Shown piece after piece: positions 8,792-16,518 of a stretch of DNA of 47,844 nt (position 1 is the first letter of the stretch; the number at the start of each line of letters is the position of its first letter). The notes beneath the pieces are model-generated. The model did no database searches, was not told the DNA's origin, and saw nothing but the letters and a program-made list of their open reading frames with translations. This DNA is from Oscillospiraceae bacterium (lineage in GTDB: Bacteria > Bacillota > Clostridia > Oscillospirales > Oscillospiraceae): contig JAFRDQ010000077.1 of the NCBI GenBank assembly GCA_017411225.1, positions 1 to 47,844 on the forward strand, read 5' to 3'. Both the position numbers and the translations under genes were made by a program.

Positions 8792-9624
8792 CGACCGTCG
8801 CCTCCCTTCACCATGAATACAAACAGTTCTTCGATCCCGATGGGGGAGAGCGTGAGATTGCCCGCGGCCTCCCGGCGGAGAATCACCTCGGCCCCGTACG
8901 GGGTCTCTTTTTTGCCGATGACCGCGGCGGGATCGAGCGAGCGCAGTGTCTCGAGATCGCAGCGCAGCAGGCCGTATTCCTCATACAGCGCGTCCTTCTC
9001 CTCGTTTAAGAGCAGCTGCCCTTTGTGGAGAAAGGCGATGTAATCGCAGAGCTTTTCCAGATCGCTCACGATGTGGCTCGAGAGCAGAATGCTGTGCTCA
9101 GGCTCGCGCGTGAATTCCGAGAGGATGGTGACCACCTCATCACGCACCACGGGGTCGAGTCCGGAGGTCGGCTCATCGAGGATCAGCAGCCGCGCGTGGT
9201 GGCTCATGGCCGCGGCGATGGCGAGCTTCATTTTCATGCCCTTGGAAAAGTCGCTGAATTTCTTCTCCTGCGGCAGCTCGAAGCGGCGCATGTAGTCCTG
9301 CCATGCCGCGTCGTCCCAATGGCGGTAAATGTCCTTGAGAAAGCTGCGGATTTCCTTCGCGTTCAGCAGTGTCGGAAAGCCCGGCTCATCGAGCACGACG
9401 CCAATCTCGTTTTTATCGAGCTTTTTCGCATCCTGACCGAGGATGGTGATGCTCCCGGCGTCCGTGCGCAGGAGGCCAAGCATGAGCTTGATGGTCGTGC
9501 TCTTGCCCGCACCGTTTTCGCCGATGAGGCCGAGAATCGTGCCCTCCGGCACGGCGAGATCCACTGGGCCGAGGGTGAAATCCGGGAAGGACTTTTTCAG
9601 TCCCTTCAATTCAATTGCGTTCAT
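8788..9624 (-). CDS. ABC transporter ATP-binding protein
   Basis: 278 residues. Walker A GENGAGKST, a degenerate signature FSKGMKMKLAIA in place of LSGGQ, Walker B LLILDEPTSGLD and the switch histidine in LLSSH are all present. It provides energy for the downstream permease. Both junctions are 4-base ATGA overlaps (with gntR upstream and the permease downstream), so the three genes are translated as a unit. Confidence 0.92.
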   Translation of the reverse strand: MNAIELKGLKKSFPDFTLGPVDLAVPEGTILGLIGENGAGKSTTIKLMLGLLRTDAGSITILGQDAKKLDKNEIGVVLDEPGFPTLLNAKEIRSFLKDIYRHWDDAAWQDYMRRFELPQEKKFSDFSKGMKMKLAIAAAMSHHARLLILDEPTSGLDPVVRDEVVTILSEFTREPEHSILLSSHIVSDLEKLCDYIAFLHKGQLLLNEEKDALYEEYGLLRCDLETLRSLDPAAVIGKKETPYGAEVILRREAAGNLTLSPIGIEELFVFMVKGGDGR

Positions 9625-9998
9625 ACGAGTTCCTCCATAGCGTCGTGCAGCATCTCGCGCACGTCATCCTCCGAGAGCGCGCAGCGCCTGGCCAGCGCCG
9701 CCGCCTCCATGAGCTTCTCTTCCAGCTGCCGCAGATGCTCCTCGCGCAGCAGCGCCGGGTTCAGACACGCCACAAAGCAGCCCTTGGCGGGCACGGTGTA
9801 GATATATCCCTCGCGCTCGAGTTCCTCATAGGCGCGCTTCGTCGTGATCACGCTGATGCGCAGGTCCTTCGCGAGATTCCGCATCGAGGGCAGGGGTTCG
9901 TCGGCAGAGAGCGTGCCGGAGAGAATCTGATCGCGAATCTGCGCGCAGATCTGCCCATAAATCGGCTCGCCGCTCTGGTTGTCCAGCAAAATCGTCAT
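9621..9998 (-). CDS. GntR family regulator, YtrA type
   Basis: 125 residues: a winged helix-turn-helix (PIYGQICAQIRDQILSG, LPSMRNLAKDLRISVITTKRAYEELEREGYI) followed by only a short helical tail, the form of the YtrA subfamily that controls adjacent ABC transporters. The ribosome site GAGGTG lies 5 bases before the ATG. Tandem GTATAC repeats at its own promoter are the probable autoregulatory operator. It is the first gene of the ABC operon. Confidence 0.9.
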   Translation of the reverse strand: MTILLDNQSGEPIYGQICAQIRDQILSGTLSADEPLPSMRNLAKDLRISVITTKRAYEELEREGYIYTVPAKGCFVACLNPALLREEHLRQLEEKLMEAAALARRCALSEDDVREMLHDAMEELV

Positions 9999-10020
9999 GC
10001 CATCACCTCTGCATCATCTG

Positions 10021-10057
10021 TATATGTACAGTATACACAGTATACACAAAAAGTCAA
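10021..10057 (-). promoter_or_regulatory. gntR-ABC operon promoter with tandem GTATAC operators
   Basis: On the minus strand TTGACT (10052-10057), 16 bases, TATACT (10030-10035). The spacer and -10 region contain two AGTATACAC copies (10030-10038, 10039-10047 on the plus strand) and a TGTACA palindrome, consistent with a YtrA-type operator. The -35 box lies inside one arm of the upstream gene's terminator. Confidence 0.7.
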
Positions 10058-10081
10058 GCCTGTCTTGAAGCAGGCTTGACT
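10047..10081 (-). terminator. Intrinsic terminator of the rluA-family gene
   Basis: A perfect 11-bp stem (arms 10052-10062 and 10071-10081, 8-base loop) followed on the minus strand by five T. It begins 7 bases after the stop codon of the pseudouridine synthase gene. Confidence 0.85.
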
Positions 10082-10087
10082 CAACTT

Positions 10088-10723
10088 TTACCAAAGGCTG
10101 ATCCACGGTTCGATCTCCGGCGGGTCCTGCTCGAAGCAGAGGATCTCGCCGGTCTCGGGATGGGCGAAATGGAGGCAGTGACTCCAGAGCGCGATCGGGC
10201 CGTCATCCGGGAGCGTGCTGTATTTCTTATCGCCCCAGAGAGGGAGACCACGGCTGGAAAATTGACAGCGGATCTGGTGTGTACGCCCCGTCTGCAGGAA
10301 GATCTTCACGAGGGAGAGACCGTTTCCGGTCGAGAGTACCTCGTAGTCCAGAATGGCCTCCTGCACGCCCTTGCCGGGTTTTGTCGTGACGAAGGTCTTG
10401 CGCTCTTTCGGATCGCGGTCGAGCAGATCGCGGAATGTGCCGGAGAGCGCCTCCGGCTCGCCGTGCACGACGGCGAGATAGGTTTTTCCGAAGTCATGCG
10501 CGCGAATCTGCTCGGAGAGCTTCGACGCCGCCTCCGGCGTGCGCGCGAGCACCATCAGCCCAGCCACAACGCGGTCCAAGCGATGCACCGTCCGCACACA
10601 GGCCTTCGGATCACCCAGCGCCTCACGCGCAAGCTCCGGTACTCCTCCGGGCTCATCCGTAGAAAGCACCCCGGCGGGCTTGATGACGACCAATATTGAT
10701 TTGTCTTGATAAATAATATTCAT
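10088..10723 (-). CDS. RluA family pseudouridine synthase
   Basis: 211 residues. The catalytic region reads VHRLDRVVAGLMVLA, with the catalytic Asp in HRLD; the usual T-S-G after it is V-A-G here. KTYLAVVHG and GRTHQIRCQFSSRGLPLWGDKKY are further RluA-family segments. It isomerises uridine to pseudouridine in rRNA or tRNA; the target is not predictable. No S4 domain is present and the protein is short for RluD/RluC, closer to stand-alone RluA or TruC-like forms. The start at 10723 has no convincing ribosome site. Confidence 0.87.
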   Translation of the reverse strand: MNIIYQDKSILVVIKPAGVLSTDEPGGVPELAREALGDPKACVRTVHRLDRVVAGLMVLARTPEAASKLSEQIRAHDFGKTYLAVVHGEPEALSGTFRDLLDRDPKERKTFVTTKPGKGVQEAILDYEVLSTGNGLSLVKIFLQTGRTHQIRCQFSSRGLPLWGDKKYSTLPDDGPIALWSHCLHFAHPETGEILCFEQDPPEIEPWISLW

Positions 10724-10732
10724 GTTCTTTTT

Positions 10733-10900
10733 AATCAGCTGGGAGTTAGGAATTAGGAATTAGGAATTGTGGTGTTGCCTGTCGGCAACGATTTGAAATA
10801 CTATATCACATTTTGCTGCAAATGAAAAGGAGCTAGGAACAGGGAGGAAGTAACCTTCACTCCTAACTCCTAACTCCTAATTCCTAATTAAAATCAGCTG
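10733..10900. mobile_element. MITE-like element with 9-bp direct flanking repeats
   Basis: The same nonamer AATCAGCTG lies at 10733-10741 and 10892-10900. Between them a 150-bp segment carries terminal inverted arrays of the heptamer TTAGGAR: on the left read directly (10743-10768), on the right as the complement (10861-10889). The inside holds a small hairpin GTTGCC/GGCAAC and no gene. Inverted termini plus direct flanks fit a non-autonomous insertion with target duplication. The right flank contains the potCD stop codon, so the insertion lies at the very end of that gene. Confidence 0.65.
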
Positions 10901-12864
10901 ATTTTCAAAGTCTCCCACAGTGTGTTCACGTAGTCCAGCGTCTCCTGATCCAGATTACGGTAGGCGTACTGGTTGAACATGTCGGAGAACTCATCCGTGA
11001 AGCGATAGAGAATTTCCATCGTCTCCTCGCCCATCTCTTCGATGTAGTCCTCGTTCTCATAGACGAGGCTGTTCGGGCTCGCGTAGTAAATGTACTCCGC
11101 ATTTGCGACGGCGGGCTCTTCGCTCAGCATGAAGTTGATGAAGATCTCTGCCAGCTCCTGGTGCTGGCAGCCCTTCGGGATGCACATGGCGTCCACGAAG
11201 AAGTTGGTCGGCTCGGGATAGTAGAACTGCAGATCCACGGCGTCCGACTGCGCGTCGATCATCGTGAAGTAATCGCCCGCGTAGTAGGAGGCGATGGCGG
11301 CCTCGCCGGACTCCATCATGTTGTAAATCTCGTCCATGACGTAGCTCTTCACGAGCGGATGCTGCTCGGCGAGCATCTGCAGCGCGTCGTCCCATACGGC
11401 GTGATCCGAGGAGTTGACGTCATTGCCCGCGCGGTAGATCGCCGTGGCAAACGCGTCGCGGGAGTTATTGAACTGCAGGATGTTCCCGGCGTACTTCTCA
11501 TTCCACAGGAGATCCCAGGTGCCGATGTCCTCCTCGTCCACCTGATTGGCGTCGTAGATGACGCCGACCACGCCGTAGGTGTAAGGCACGGTGTACGTAT
11601 CGTCCGGGTCGTAGTAGAGACCGCGGAAGCTCTCGGAGATGTACTGATAGTTCGGGATGTTCGCGTAGTTGAGCGGCACGAGCATGTCCTCCGCCGCCAT
11701 GCGCGCGATCATGTAGTCCGAGGGAATCACGAGATCGTAGCTCACGGCGCCGCTCTTGAGCTTGGCATACATATCCTCGTTCGAGGCGTAGGTCTCATAG
11801 TTGACCTTCACCGGATATCCGTATTCCTCGAGATACCAGTCCTCGAAGGCCTTGATCGTGTCGAGCGTATCCTCCGAGCCGTCGGAGATGTATTCGCCCC
11901 AGTTGTAGACGTTCAGCTCCACGGGCTTCGGGCGCGTGATGCCGATGGCGGCGATGAGGATGATCGTGATGCCTAGGATCGCGCCCACGATCGCCATGCC
12001 GCGCTTGTTGCTGTCGCCGCGGGGCTTTTTTCCCTTGGCGGCGCGCTTGGCGGTGCGCGCTTCCTTCATGCGGCGGCTGTCGTCTTCATCCACGAGGTTC
12101 GTCAGCAGCAGCAGCGCGAGGATCGCGAAGAAGATGATCGTCGCGAGGGCGTACATCTTCGGCGTCACGGTCTTCTTCGTCATGTTGTAGATGCGGATCG
12201 GAAGCGTCTGAAAGCCGTTGCCCTGCGTAAAATAGCTGATGACGAAGTCGTCAAGCGACAGGGTGAAGGCCATCATCAGACCCGTGATGATGCCGGGCAG
12301 AATCTCCGGCACCTCCACGCGGAAGAACGCGCGTACCGGCGTGCAGCCGAGATCCATCGCGGCCTCCGGCAGGGAGGGGTCCATCTGCTGCAGCTTTGGC
12401 AGCACCTGCAAAATGACGTAGGGCAGGCAGAACGTGATGTGCGCAATGAGCATCGTCCAGAAGCTGAGACTCGTGCTCAGACCGAACAGACGCCCCACGA
12501 ACACGAACATGAGCATCAGAGAGATGCCGGTGATGATATCGGGGTTCATCATCGGGATGTTCGTCACAGTGTCATAGGCGGTCCTGAGATACTTCCGGCG
12601 CAGCCGGTGGATGCCCACAGCGGCGGCCGTGCCCATGGCGGTGGAGATGATCGAGGCGGTCACGGCGAGCACCAGCGTGTTCTGCAGCGCGCGCAGCGTC
12701 TCCTCGTCCTTAAACAGCTCCCGGTACCACTTGACCGAGAATTCGGAAAACACGCTCAGACTCTTCGTCTCGTTGAAGCTGAACACGAGCAGAATCGCAA
12801 TCGGCGCGAAGAGAAACAGGAAGATGAGCGCAGTATAGACCTTTGCGGCAGGCTTCATTTTCAT
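10894..12864 (-). CDS. potCD: Spermidine/putrescine ABC transporter, permease PotC fused to binding protein PotD
   Basis: About 656 residues. Residues 1-265 are a six-helix ABC permease of the PotC type, with the EAA-like loop LPEAAMDLGCTPVRAFFRVEVPEILPGI. A basic linker (rich in K and R) leads to a further membrane helix (GMAIVGAILGITIILIAAIGI) and then a complete PotD-like periplasmic binding domain beginning LNVYNWGEYISDGS. The extra helix would place the binding domain outside and tether it in the membrane, replacing a lipoprotein anchor. The ATG at 12864 has GGAGGTG six bases upstream; a GTG at 12873 is possible. It starts one base after the potB stop. Such fusions are known in Clostridia. 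Confidence 0.92.
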   Translation of the reverse strand: MKMKPAAKVYTALIFLFLFAPIAILLVFSFNETKSLSVFSEFSVKWYRELFKDEETLRALQNTLVLAVTASIISTAMGTAAAVGIHRLRRKYLRTAYDTVTNIPMMNPDIITGISLMLMFVFVGRLFGLSTSLSFWTMLIAHITFCLPYVILQVLPKLQQMDPSLPEAAMDLGCTPVRAFFRVEVPEILPGIITGLMMAFTLSLDDFVISYFTQGNGFQTLPIRIYNMTKKTVTPKMYALATIIFFAILALLLLTNLVDEDDSRRMKEARTAKRAAKGKKPRGDSNKRGMAIVGAILGITIILIAAIGITRPKPVELNVYNWGEYISDGSEDTLDTIKAFEDWYLEEYGYPVKVNYETYASNEDMYAKLKSGAVSYDLVIPSDYMIARMAAEDMLVPLNYANIPNYQYISESFRGLYYDPDDTYTVPYTYGVVGVIYDANQVDEEDIGTWDLLWNEKYAGNILQFNNSRDAFATAIYRAGNDVNSSDHAVWDDALQMLAEQHPLVKSYVMDEIYNMMESGEAAIASYYAGDYFTMIDAQSDAVDLQFYYPEPTNFFVDAMCIPKGCQHQELAEIFINFMLSEEPAVANAEYIYYASPNSLVYENEDYIEEMGEETMEILYRFTDEFSDMFNQYAYRNLDQETLDYVNTLWETLKIS

Positions 12865-12865
12865 C

Positions 12866-13738
12866 TCACACACCTCCCGCCACGCGGCTGTCGGTATAGC
12901 GCTTCATGAGTGCCATGGCGATCAGCAAAATGACCATCAGAATGAAGGCGATGGCCGCGGCAAAGTGGAGATTGTTCGCCACATACTGGCCCTCGATCGC
13001 GTCGCCGATGAGGAAGAACTTGCCGTTGCCGAGCTTCTGAGAGATATAGAACGTGCTGATCGACGGAATCAGCACCATCGTCACGCCGGAGACCACGCCC
13101 GGCAGACTCAGCGGGAAGACCACGCGGCGCAGCGTGGAGAGATTGTTGCAGCCGAGATCGTGCGCCGCCTCGAGCAGGCGCGTGTCGAGCTTGGCCATGA
13201 TGGAATAGATCGGCAGAATCATATAGGGGAGATAGTCGTAGACCATGCCAATCACGACGGCGCTCTCCGTGCCGATGATGTGCATTCGTCCGAGATGAAG
13301 GTTTGCGAGGAAGTTGTTCAGCAGACCCGTGTCCTGCAGAATCGTCATCCAGGCGTAGGTGCGGATCAGGAAGTTCATCCACATCGGGATCATGATGAGC
13401 GTGATGATCGTCTTCTGCACCTTCGGCCGCGCGCGGGCGATGATGTAGGCAATGGGGTAGCCCATCAGCAGGCACACGATCGTCGAGATCACGGCGAGCT
13501 TTACCGAGCGCCAGAAGATCACCATGTAGGTGCGCACCTGCAGCGTCTCGCCGTTGTCGCCCGTGACGGTGCTCTTGGCGGTGAAGAACTTTATGATGTT
13601 GTCGAGCGTAAAGTGCATGTTGTTGTCCGTGAACGCGTAGTACGCCACGAACACCAGCGGGACCAGAATGAACAGCAGCGCCCAGACCGAATAGGGGGCG
13701 AGCGCCATCCGGGTCACGGAGTTTCTGTGACCTTTCAT
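12866..13738 (-). CDS. potB: Spermidine/putrescine ABC transporter permease PotB
   Basis: 290 residues with six membrane helices. The conserved cytoplasmic loop is [28 protein letters not shown], the EAA motif that contacts the ATPase, and the N-terminal part carries the long extracellular segment seen in PotB. The start codon overlaps the potA stop as ATGA, so translation is coupled. It forms the inner-membrane channel with the PotC half of the next gene. Confidence 0.93.
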   Translation of the reverse strand: MKGHRNSVTRMALAPYSVWALLFILVPLVFVAYYAFTDNNMHFTLDNIIKFFTAKSTVTGDNGETLQVRTYMVIFWRSVKLAVISTIVCLLMGYPIAYIIARARPKVQKTIITLIMIPMWMNFLIRTYAWMTILQDTGLLNNFLANLHLGRMHIIGTESAVVIGMVYDYLPYMILPIYSIMAKLDTRLLEAAHDLGCNNLSTLRRVVFPLSLPGVVSGVTMVLIPSISTFYISQKLGNGKFFLIGDAIEGQYVANNLHFAAAIAFILMVILLIAMALMKRYTDSRVAGGV

Positions 13739-14862
13739 TCCTCGTCCTCGCTTTCCACGACGCTCAGCTCGTCCATTTCCATGCTGTAGGAGGAGTAGTC
13801 GCCGAACATGCCGGAGTATTCGGACTTCTTCATAATATGAATGGCGTCGGGCTCAATGTAAATGCCGACCTTCTCGCCCTCGGCGGCATAATCCGTCGTC
13901 TGGATCATCCATTTAAAGCCGTTGATGTCCACGATGATCTCATAGTGCACGCCCATGAAGGTCACGCTCGTGATGAGACCCTGCAGCATGCCCTTTTCGA
14001 GCGGGACGATGTCCACGTCCTCGGGGCGCACCACGACGTCCACGGGCTCGTTTTTCTCAAAGCCCTTATCCACGCACTCAAAGGTATGGCCGGAGAAGGT
14101 GACCTTGAAGTCCTCGCGCATGATGCCGTCGACGATGTTGCTCTCGCCGATGAAGTCCGCGACGAAGGCGTTCTTCGGCTCATTATAAATATCCGTCGGC
14201 GTTCCGATCTGCTGGATGCGGCCGTCGGACATGACGACGATCGTGTCCGACATGCTCAGCGCCTCCTCCTGATCGTGCGTGACGAAGATGAAGGTGATGC
14301 CGGTGGCCTTCTGGATGCTCTTGAGCTCCTGCTGCCTGTCCTTGCGGAGCTTGAGGTCGAGCGCGCCGAGCGGCTCATCGAGTAGGAGCACCTGCGGACG
14401 GCTCACGAGGGCGCGGGCGATCGCGACGCGCTGCTGCTGGCCGCCGGAGAGGTTCGTCACGCTGCGCTTTTCAAAGCCGGAGAGCTTCACGAGCTGGAGC
14501 ATCTCCGTCACCTTCTGCTCGATCTCCTCACGCGGCACCTTTTTCTCCTTGAGCGGGAAAGCCACGTTGTCGAACACGTTCAGGTGCGGGAAGAGGGCAT
14601 AGCGCTGAAACACGGTGTTGACGTTGCGCTTGTGCGCCGGCAGATCGTTGATCCGCTCACCGAGGAAGAGCACGTCGCCGGTGTCCGGCGTCTCGAAGCC
14701 GCCGATCATGCGCAGCGTCGTGGTCTTGCCGCAGCCGGAGGGCCCCAGCAGCGTCAAAAACTCGTTGTCATAGATGTGCAGCTGGATGTTGTCGAGCACC
14801 GTCACGCCGTCATAGGACTTCGAGATGTTCTTCAGCTCAATGATTTTCTTGTTTTTGTCCAT
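13735..14862 (-). CDS. potA: Spermidine/putrescine ABC transporter ATP-binding protein PotA
   Basis: 375 residues. Walker [10 protein letters not shown], signature [15 protein letters not shown], Walker [13 protein letters not shown] and switch HDQEEAL are canonical; the C-terminal TOBE domain (from about 270) is present as in PotA/MalK types. GAGAGGAAG precedes the ATG by a normal distance. It is the first gene of potA-potB-potCD and is preceded by a leader with an intrinsic terminator, so expression is probably controlled by attenuation. Confidence 0.94.
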   Translation of the reverse strand: MDKNKKIIELKNISKSYDGVTVLDNIQLHIYDNEFLTLLGPSGCGKTTTLRMIGGFETPDTGDVLFLGERINDLPAHKRNVNTVFQRYALFPHLNVFDNVAFPLKEKKVPREEIEQKVTEMLQLVKLSGFEKRSVTNLSGGQQQRVAIARALVSRPQVLLLDEPLGALDLKLRKDRQQELKSIQKATGITFIFVTHDQEEALSMSDTIVVMSDGRIQQIGTPTDIYNEPKNAFVADFIGESNIVDGIMREDFKVTFSGHTFECVDKGFEKNEPVDVVVRPEDVDIVPLEKGMLQGLITSVTFMGVHYEIIVDINGFKWMIQTTDYAAEGEKVGIYIEPDAIHIMKKSEYSGMFGDYSSYSMEMDELSVVESEDEE

Positions 14863-14906
14863 AATTCTTCCTCTCCGCGCGAAATAAGATTGAATTGAGA
14901 AACAGC

Positions 14907-14935
14907 AAAAGCGCCCGGTCTGATTACCGAGCGCT
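14907..14935 (-). terminator. Leader terminator upstream of potA
   Basis: On the minus strand AGCGCTCGGT, six bases, ACCGGGCGCT form a 10-bp stem (one G-U pair) followed by TTTT. It lies 45 bases before the potA start and not after any gene, so it can only act as a leader terminator or attenuator of the pot operon. Confidence 0.75.
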
Positions 14936-15019
14936 TGCGAAACGTCCCGCCGACAGCGTACGCGAATACGCCCCGGCAGGGAGAAGTTTTCATTTCAGTC
15001 TTTGAGAGTCTATATAGCA
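14936..15019 (-). promoter_or_regulatory. Second pot-operon promoter and structured leader
   Basis: An extended -10 TGCTATATA lies at 15011-15019 (minus strand) without a good -35. The predicted RNA then has a two-part hairpin at 14949-14977 (GCCG/CGGC outer and GCGTA/TACGC inner pairs) followed by GGGACG and the terminator stem. The layout is like a riboswitch or attenuator, but I cannot match it to a known class. Confidence 0.45.
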
Positions 15020-15084
15020 TTTAGCAAAGATACTTTTACTACTCTTATTGACCATTTCACAAGGCTTGGTTATCAAGTGACCAA

Positions 15085-15285
15085 CTGTAAAACTTGAGCT
15101 TTTAACTCAATCAATAAGGCAACAGAAGTTGCCAACCGCGCTGCGGTTTTTCGGCATTCGACCCGGCTGTCCGTGTGGCCTTGGCTCTCCGGGGGGAGAA
15201 GAGCGGTCGCATCCTGCTTCGAAAGACTTTCAAAAGACTTCCAATTGAGATGCTTCATTCTAACAGGATTCGACGGGAATGTCAA
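15085..15285 (-). ncRNA. Candidate structured RNA or long leader with strong promoter
   Basis: This is part of a 611-base stretch (14863-15473) without a credible protein gene. On the minus strand TTGACA (15280-15285), 17 bases, TAGAAT (15257-15262) is a near-consensus promoter. The RNA from about 15250 could form a closing pair between GCATC and GATGC, a UCUCC-CCCC-GGAGA hairpin, AACCGC-AGC-GCGGTT (15134-15148), GGCAAC-TTCT-GTTGCC (15118-15133) and TTGAG/CTCAA (15094-15110) followed by GTTTT. It may be a free small RNA or the 5' part of the pot leader. No known family was recognised. Confidence 0.45.
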
Positions 15286-15387
15286 TCGTTTTGCTGTGAT
15301 ACATTTTCCATGTTACGTCTGTGAATCCAATGACAATCTTATTAAATTTTTTCAATAATCAAATTGTCAATTAGAACGCCAAAAGGA

Positions 15388-15416
15388 TTGTATTTTGTTC
15401 GTTAAAGTGCTAATAT
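15388..15416 (+). promoter_or_regulatory. Promoter of the small unknown gene at 15474
   Basis: TTGTAT (15388-15393), 17 bases, TAATAT (15411-15416) lies about 60 bases before the start codon. Confidence 0.5.
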
Positions 15417-15473
15417 ATACAATCAATAGGGATAATGCACAAGGTGTACCATCACAGAAAGGCTAAGATTAAT

Positions 15474-15872
15474 ATGAAGTTTATCTCTTTGCAATCCGAA
15501 TCGGAAGCCATCGAAAAATCTGCGCTCGAGCAGGAATATGAGCAGGCGGAGGACTTTGCGCCCGCCAAAATCGGCGCGACGCACTTTTTCTTCAAGGTCG
15601 GACGCAAGGTCTATTATCTCCCGCTCACGGCGGTCACGCGGTGCTTTCGCCGCGTAGAACTCGTCAACGCACGCATGGGCTGCTGCAATCAGGGACTGCC
15701 GATGGAGAGCGTTGTGGTCTGCGGAGCAGAGGAGCAGGAGCTCGCGCAGATTCGCCTTGCCACCGAGCGCATGAGCAAGGCGCTGCTTGCCGCGCTGAAA
15801 AAGGCCTGTCCGCAGGCGAAAATCGGCTATGAGCGCCCGCCTGAGCAGGAGAGTGCGGTTCGCACGGTTTAA
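15474..15872 (+). CDS. Conserved-looking protein of unknown function
   Basis: I do not recognise this 132-residue soluble protein. An acidic N-terminus (about residues 1-35) precedes a compact block beginning THFFFKVGRKVYYLPLTAV, with strands rich in aromatic residues, then a C-terminal helix (ERMSKALLAALKKACPQ). Two adjacent cysteines occur near the middle. No signal peptide or membrane helix is seen. The ATG at 15474 is preferred since GAAAGG lies upstream; an ATG at 15435 would add 13 basic residues. It has its own promoter and no terminator before the next gene. Base composition matches neighbouring real genes. Confidence 0.6.
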   Translation: MKFISLQSESEAIEKSALEQEYEQAEDFAPAKIGATHFFFKVGRKVYYLPLTAVTRCFRRVELVNARMGCCNQGLPMESVVVCGAEEQELAQIRLATERMSKALLAALKKACPQAKIGYERPPEQESAVRTV

Positions 15873-15943
15873 CCAAATATGTCCAATTGTCCAAAAAAAC
15901 TGCCAATTATAGCGTTCTTTGTTAATAAATCTTCAAATTCCTA

Positions 15944-15972
15944 TTGCATTCTTGTGCAGAAAGGACTAAAAT
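15944..15972 (+). promoter_or_regulatory. Promoter of the 16007-cstA operon
   Basis: TTGCAT (15944-15949), 17 bases, TAAAAT (15967-15972), 34 bases before the ATG at 16007. Confidence 0.7.
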
Positions 15973-16006
15973 AGCATCTGGAATTTGGAAGAAAGGATAG
16001 AATTGC

Positions 16007-16513
16007 ATGTCGCCGCAGGAAGCGCTGGAGCTGCTGCTCCGATCTTATACAAGATATTATGATCTGAGCCAGACGCCGCCTGCGCCGTTTCAGGCGGCTG
16101 CTGAGTTTCACAGCCACGGCGAGAGCTATCTGCTCATCAAGTCCGCCAAGCTCTGGGAGATGGACAGCAATGAGTTTGTCTATTTCTCGGCGGAGGATGC
16201 GATGTCCACAGAGTGCGTTTCCAATCGGATCGAGACGGCGTGGAATCTCGCCATGCCGCAAATCCAGCCGGGTGAAAATCATCGAAACAGCGATGTAACC
16301 GTCCTCTTTCTGACCGAATCGCTCCCGGACGATGCCCGCAGACTTGTGCGCCATACCAACCGCAGCAAGGGCTATAAGCACGGCATCCAGGGCTGGAGCA
16401 ATTTAAGACTTGGTGCAATCGAGCTTTCGACCGGCCGCGTCACCGTTAACCGCCACGGGCGCGACCTGAAAAAGCTCCTAAGCAATATATCATCTACAAG
16501 AGTAGGAGAGTGA
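16007..16513 (+). CDS. Unknown protein translated just ahead of CstA
   Basis: 168 residues, soluble, not recognised. It starts with a helix (SPQEALELLLRSYTRYYDL), then a strand-rich centre (AAEFHSHGESYLLIKSAKLWE) and a basic C-terminal third (VRHTNRSKGYKHGIQGWSNLRLGAIEL) that ends in a helix. AAAGGA lies 9 bases before the ATG. The stop codon is 5 bases before the CstA start, so the two genes share one transcript. A role linked to the transporter is an inference from this linkage only. Confidence 0.7.
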   Translation: MSPQEALELLLRSYTRYYDLSQTPPAPFQAAAEFHSHGESYLLIKSAKLWEMDSNEFVYFSAEDAMSTECVSNRIETAWNLAMPQIQPGENHRNSDVTVLFLTESLPDDARRLVRHTNRSKGYKHGIQGWSNLRLGAIELSTGRVTVNRHGRDLKKLLSNISSTRVGE

Positions 16514-16518
16514 GAAAA

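Noticed and set aside
14936..15000. Known riboswitch (ykkC, mini-ykkC, PreQ1, SAM, TPP, glycine) before potA
   Set aside because: GGGACG alone recalls ykkC, but the other conserved segments are missing; left as an untyped leader.
14832..15020. 62-codon frame in the pot leader as a leader peptide
   Set aside because: It runs into potA, has no ribosome site and covers the terminator hairpin.
15267..15283. GGATTCGACGGG on the plus strand, like the 5' part of tmRNA
   Set aside because: No tag-peptide frame, no T-arm or CCA-end region follows, and the stretch is the complement of a promoter spacer; chance match.
15073..15285. 70-codon minus-strand frame in the pot upstream region
   Set aside because: Its first ATG lies at the -35 box and it follows the RNA hairpins; no ribosome site.
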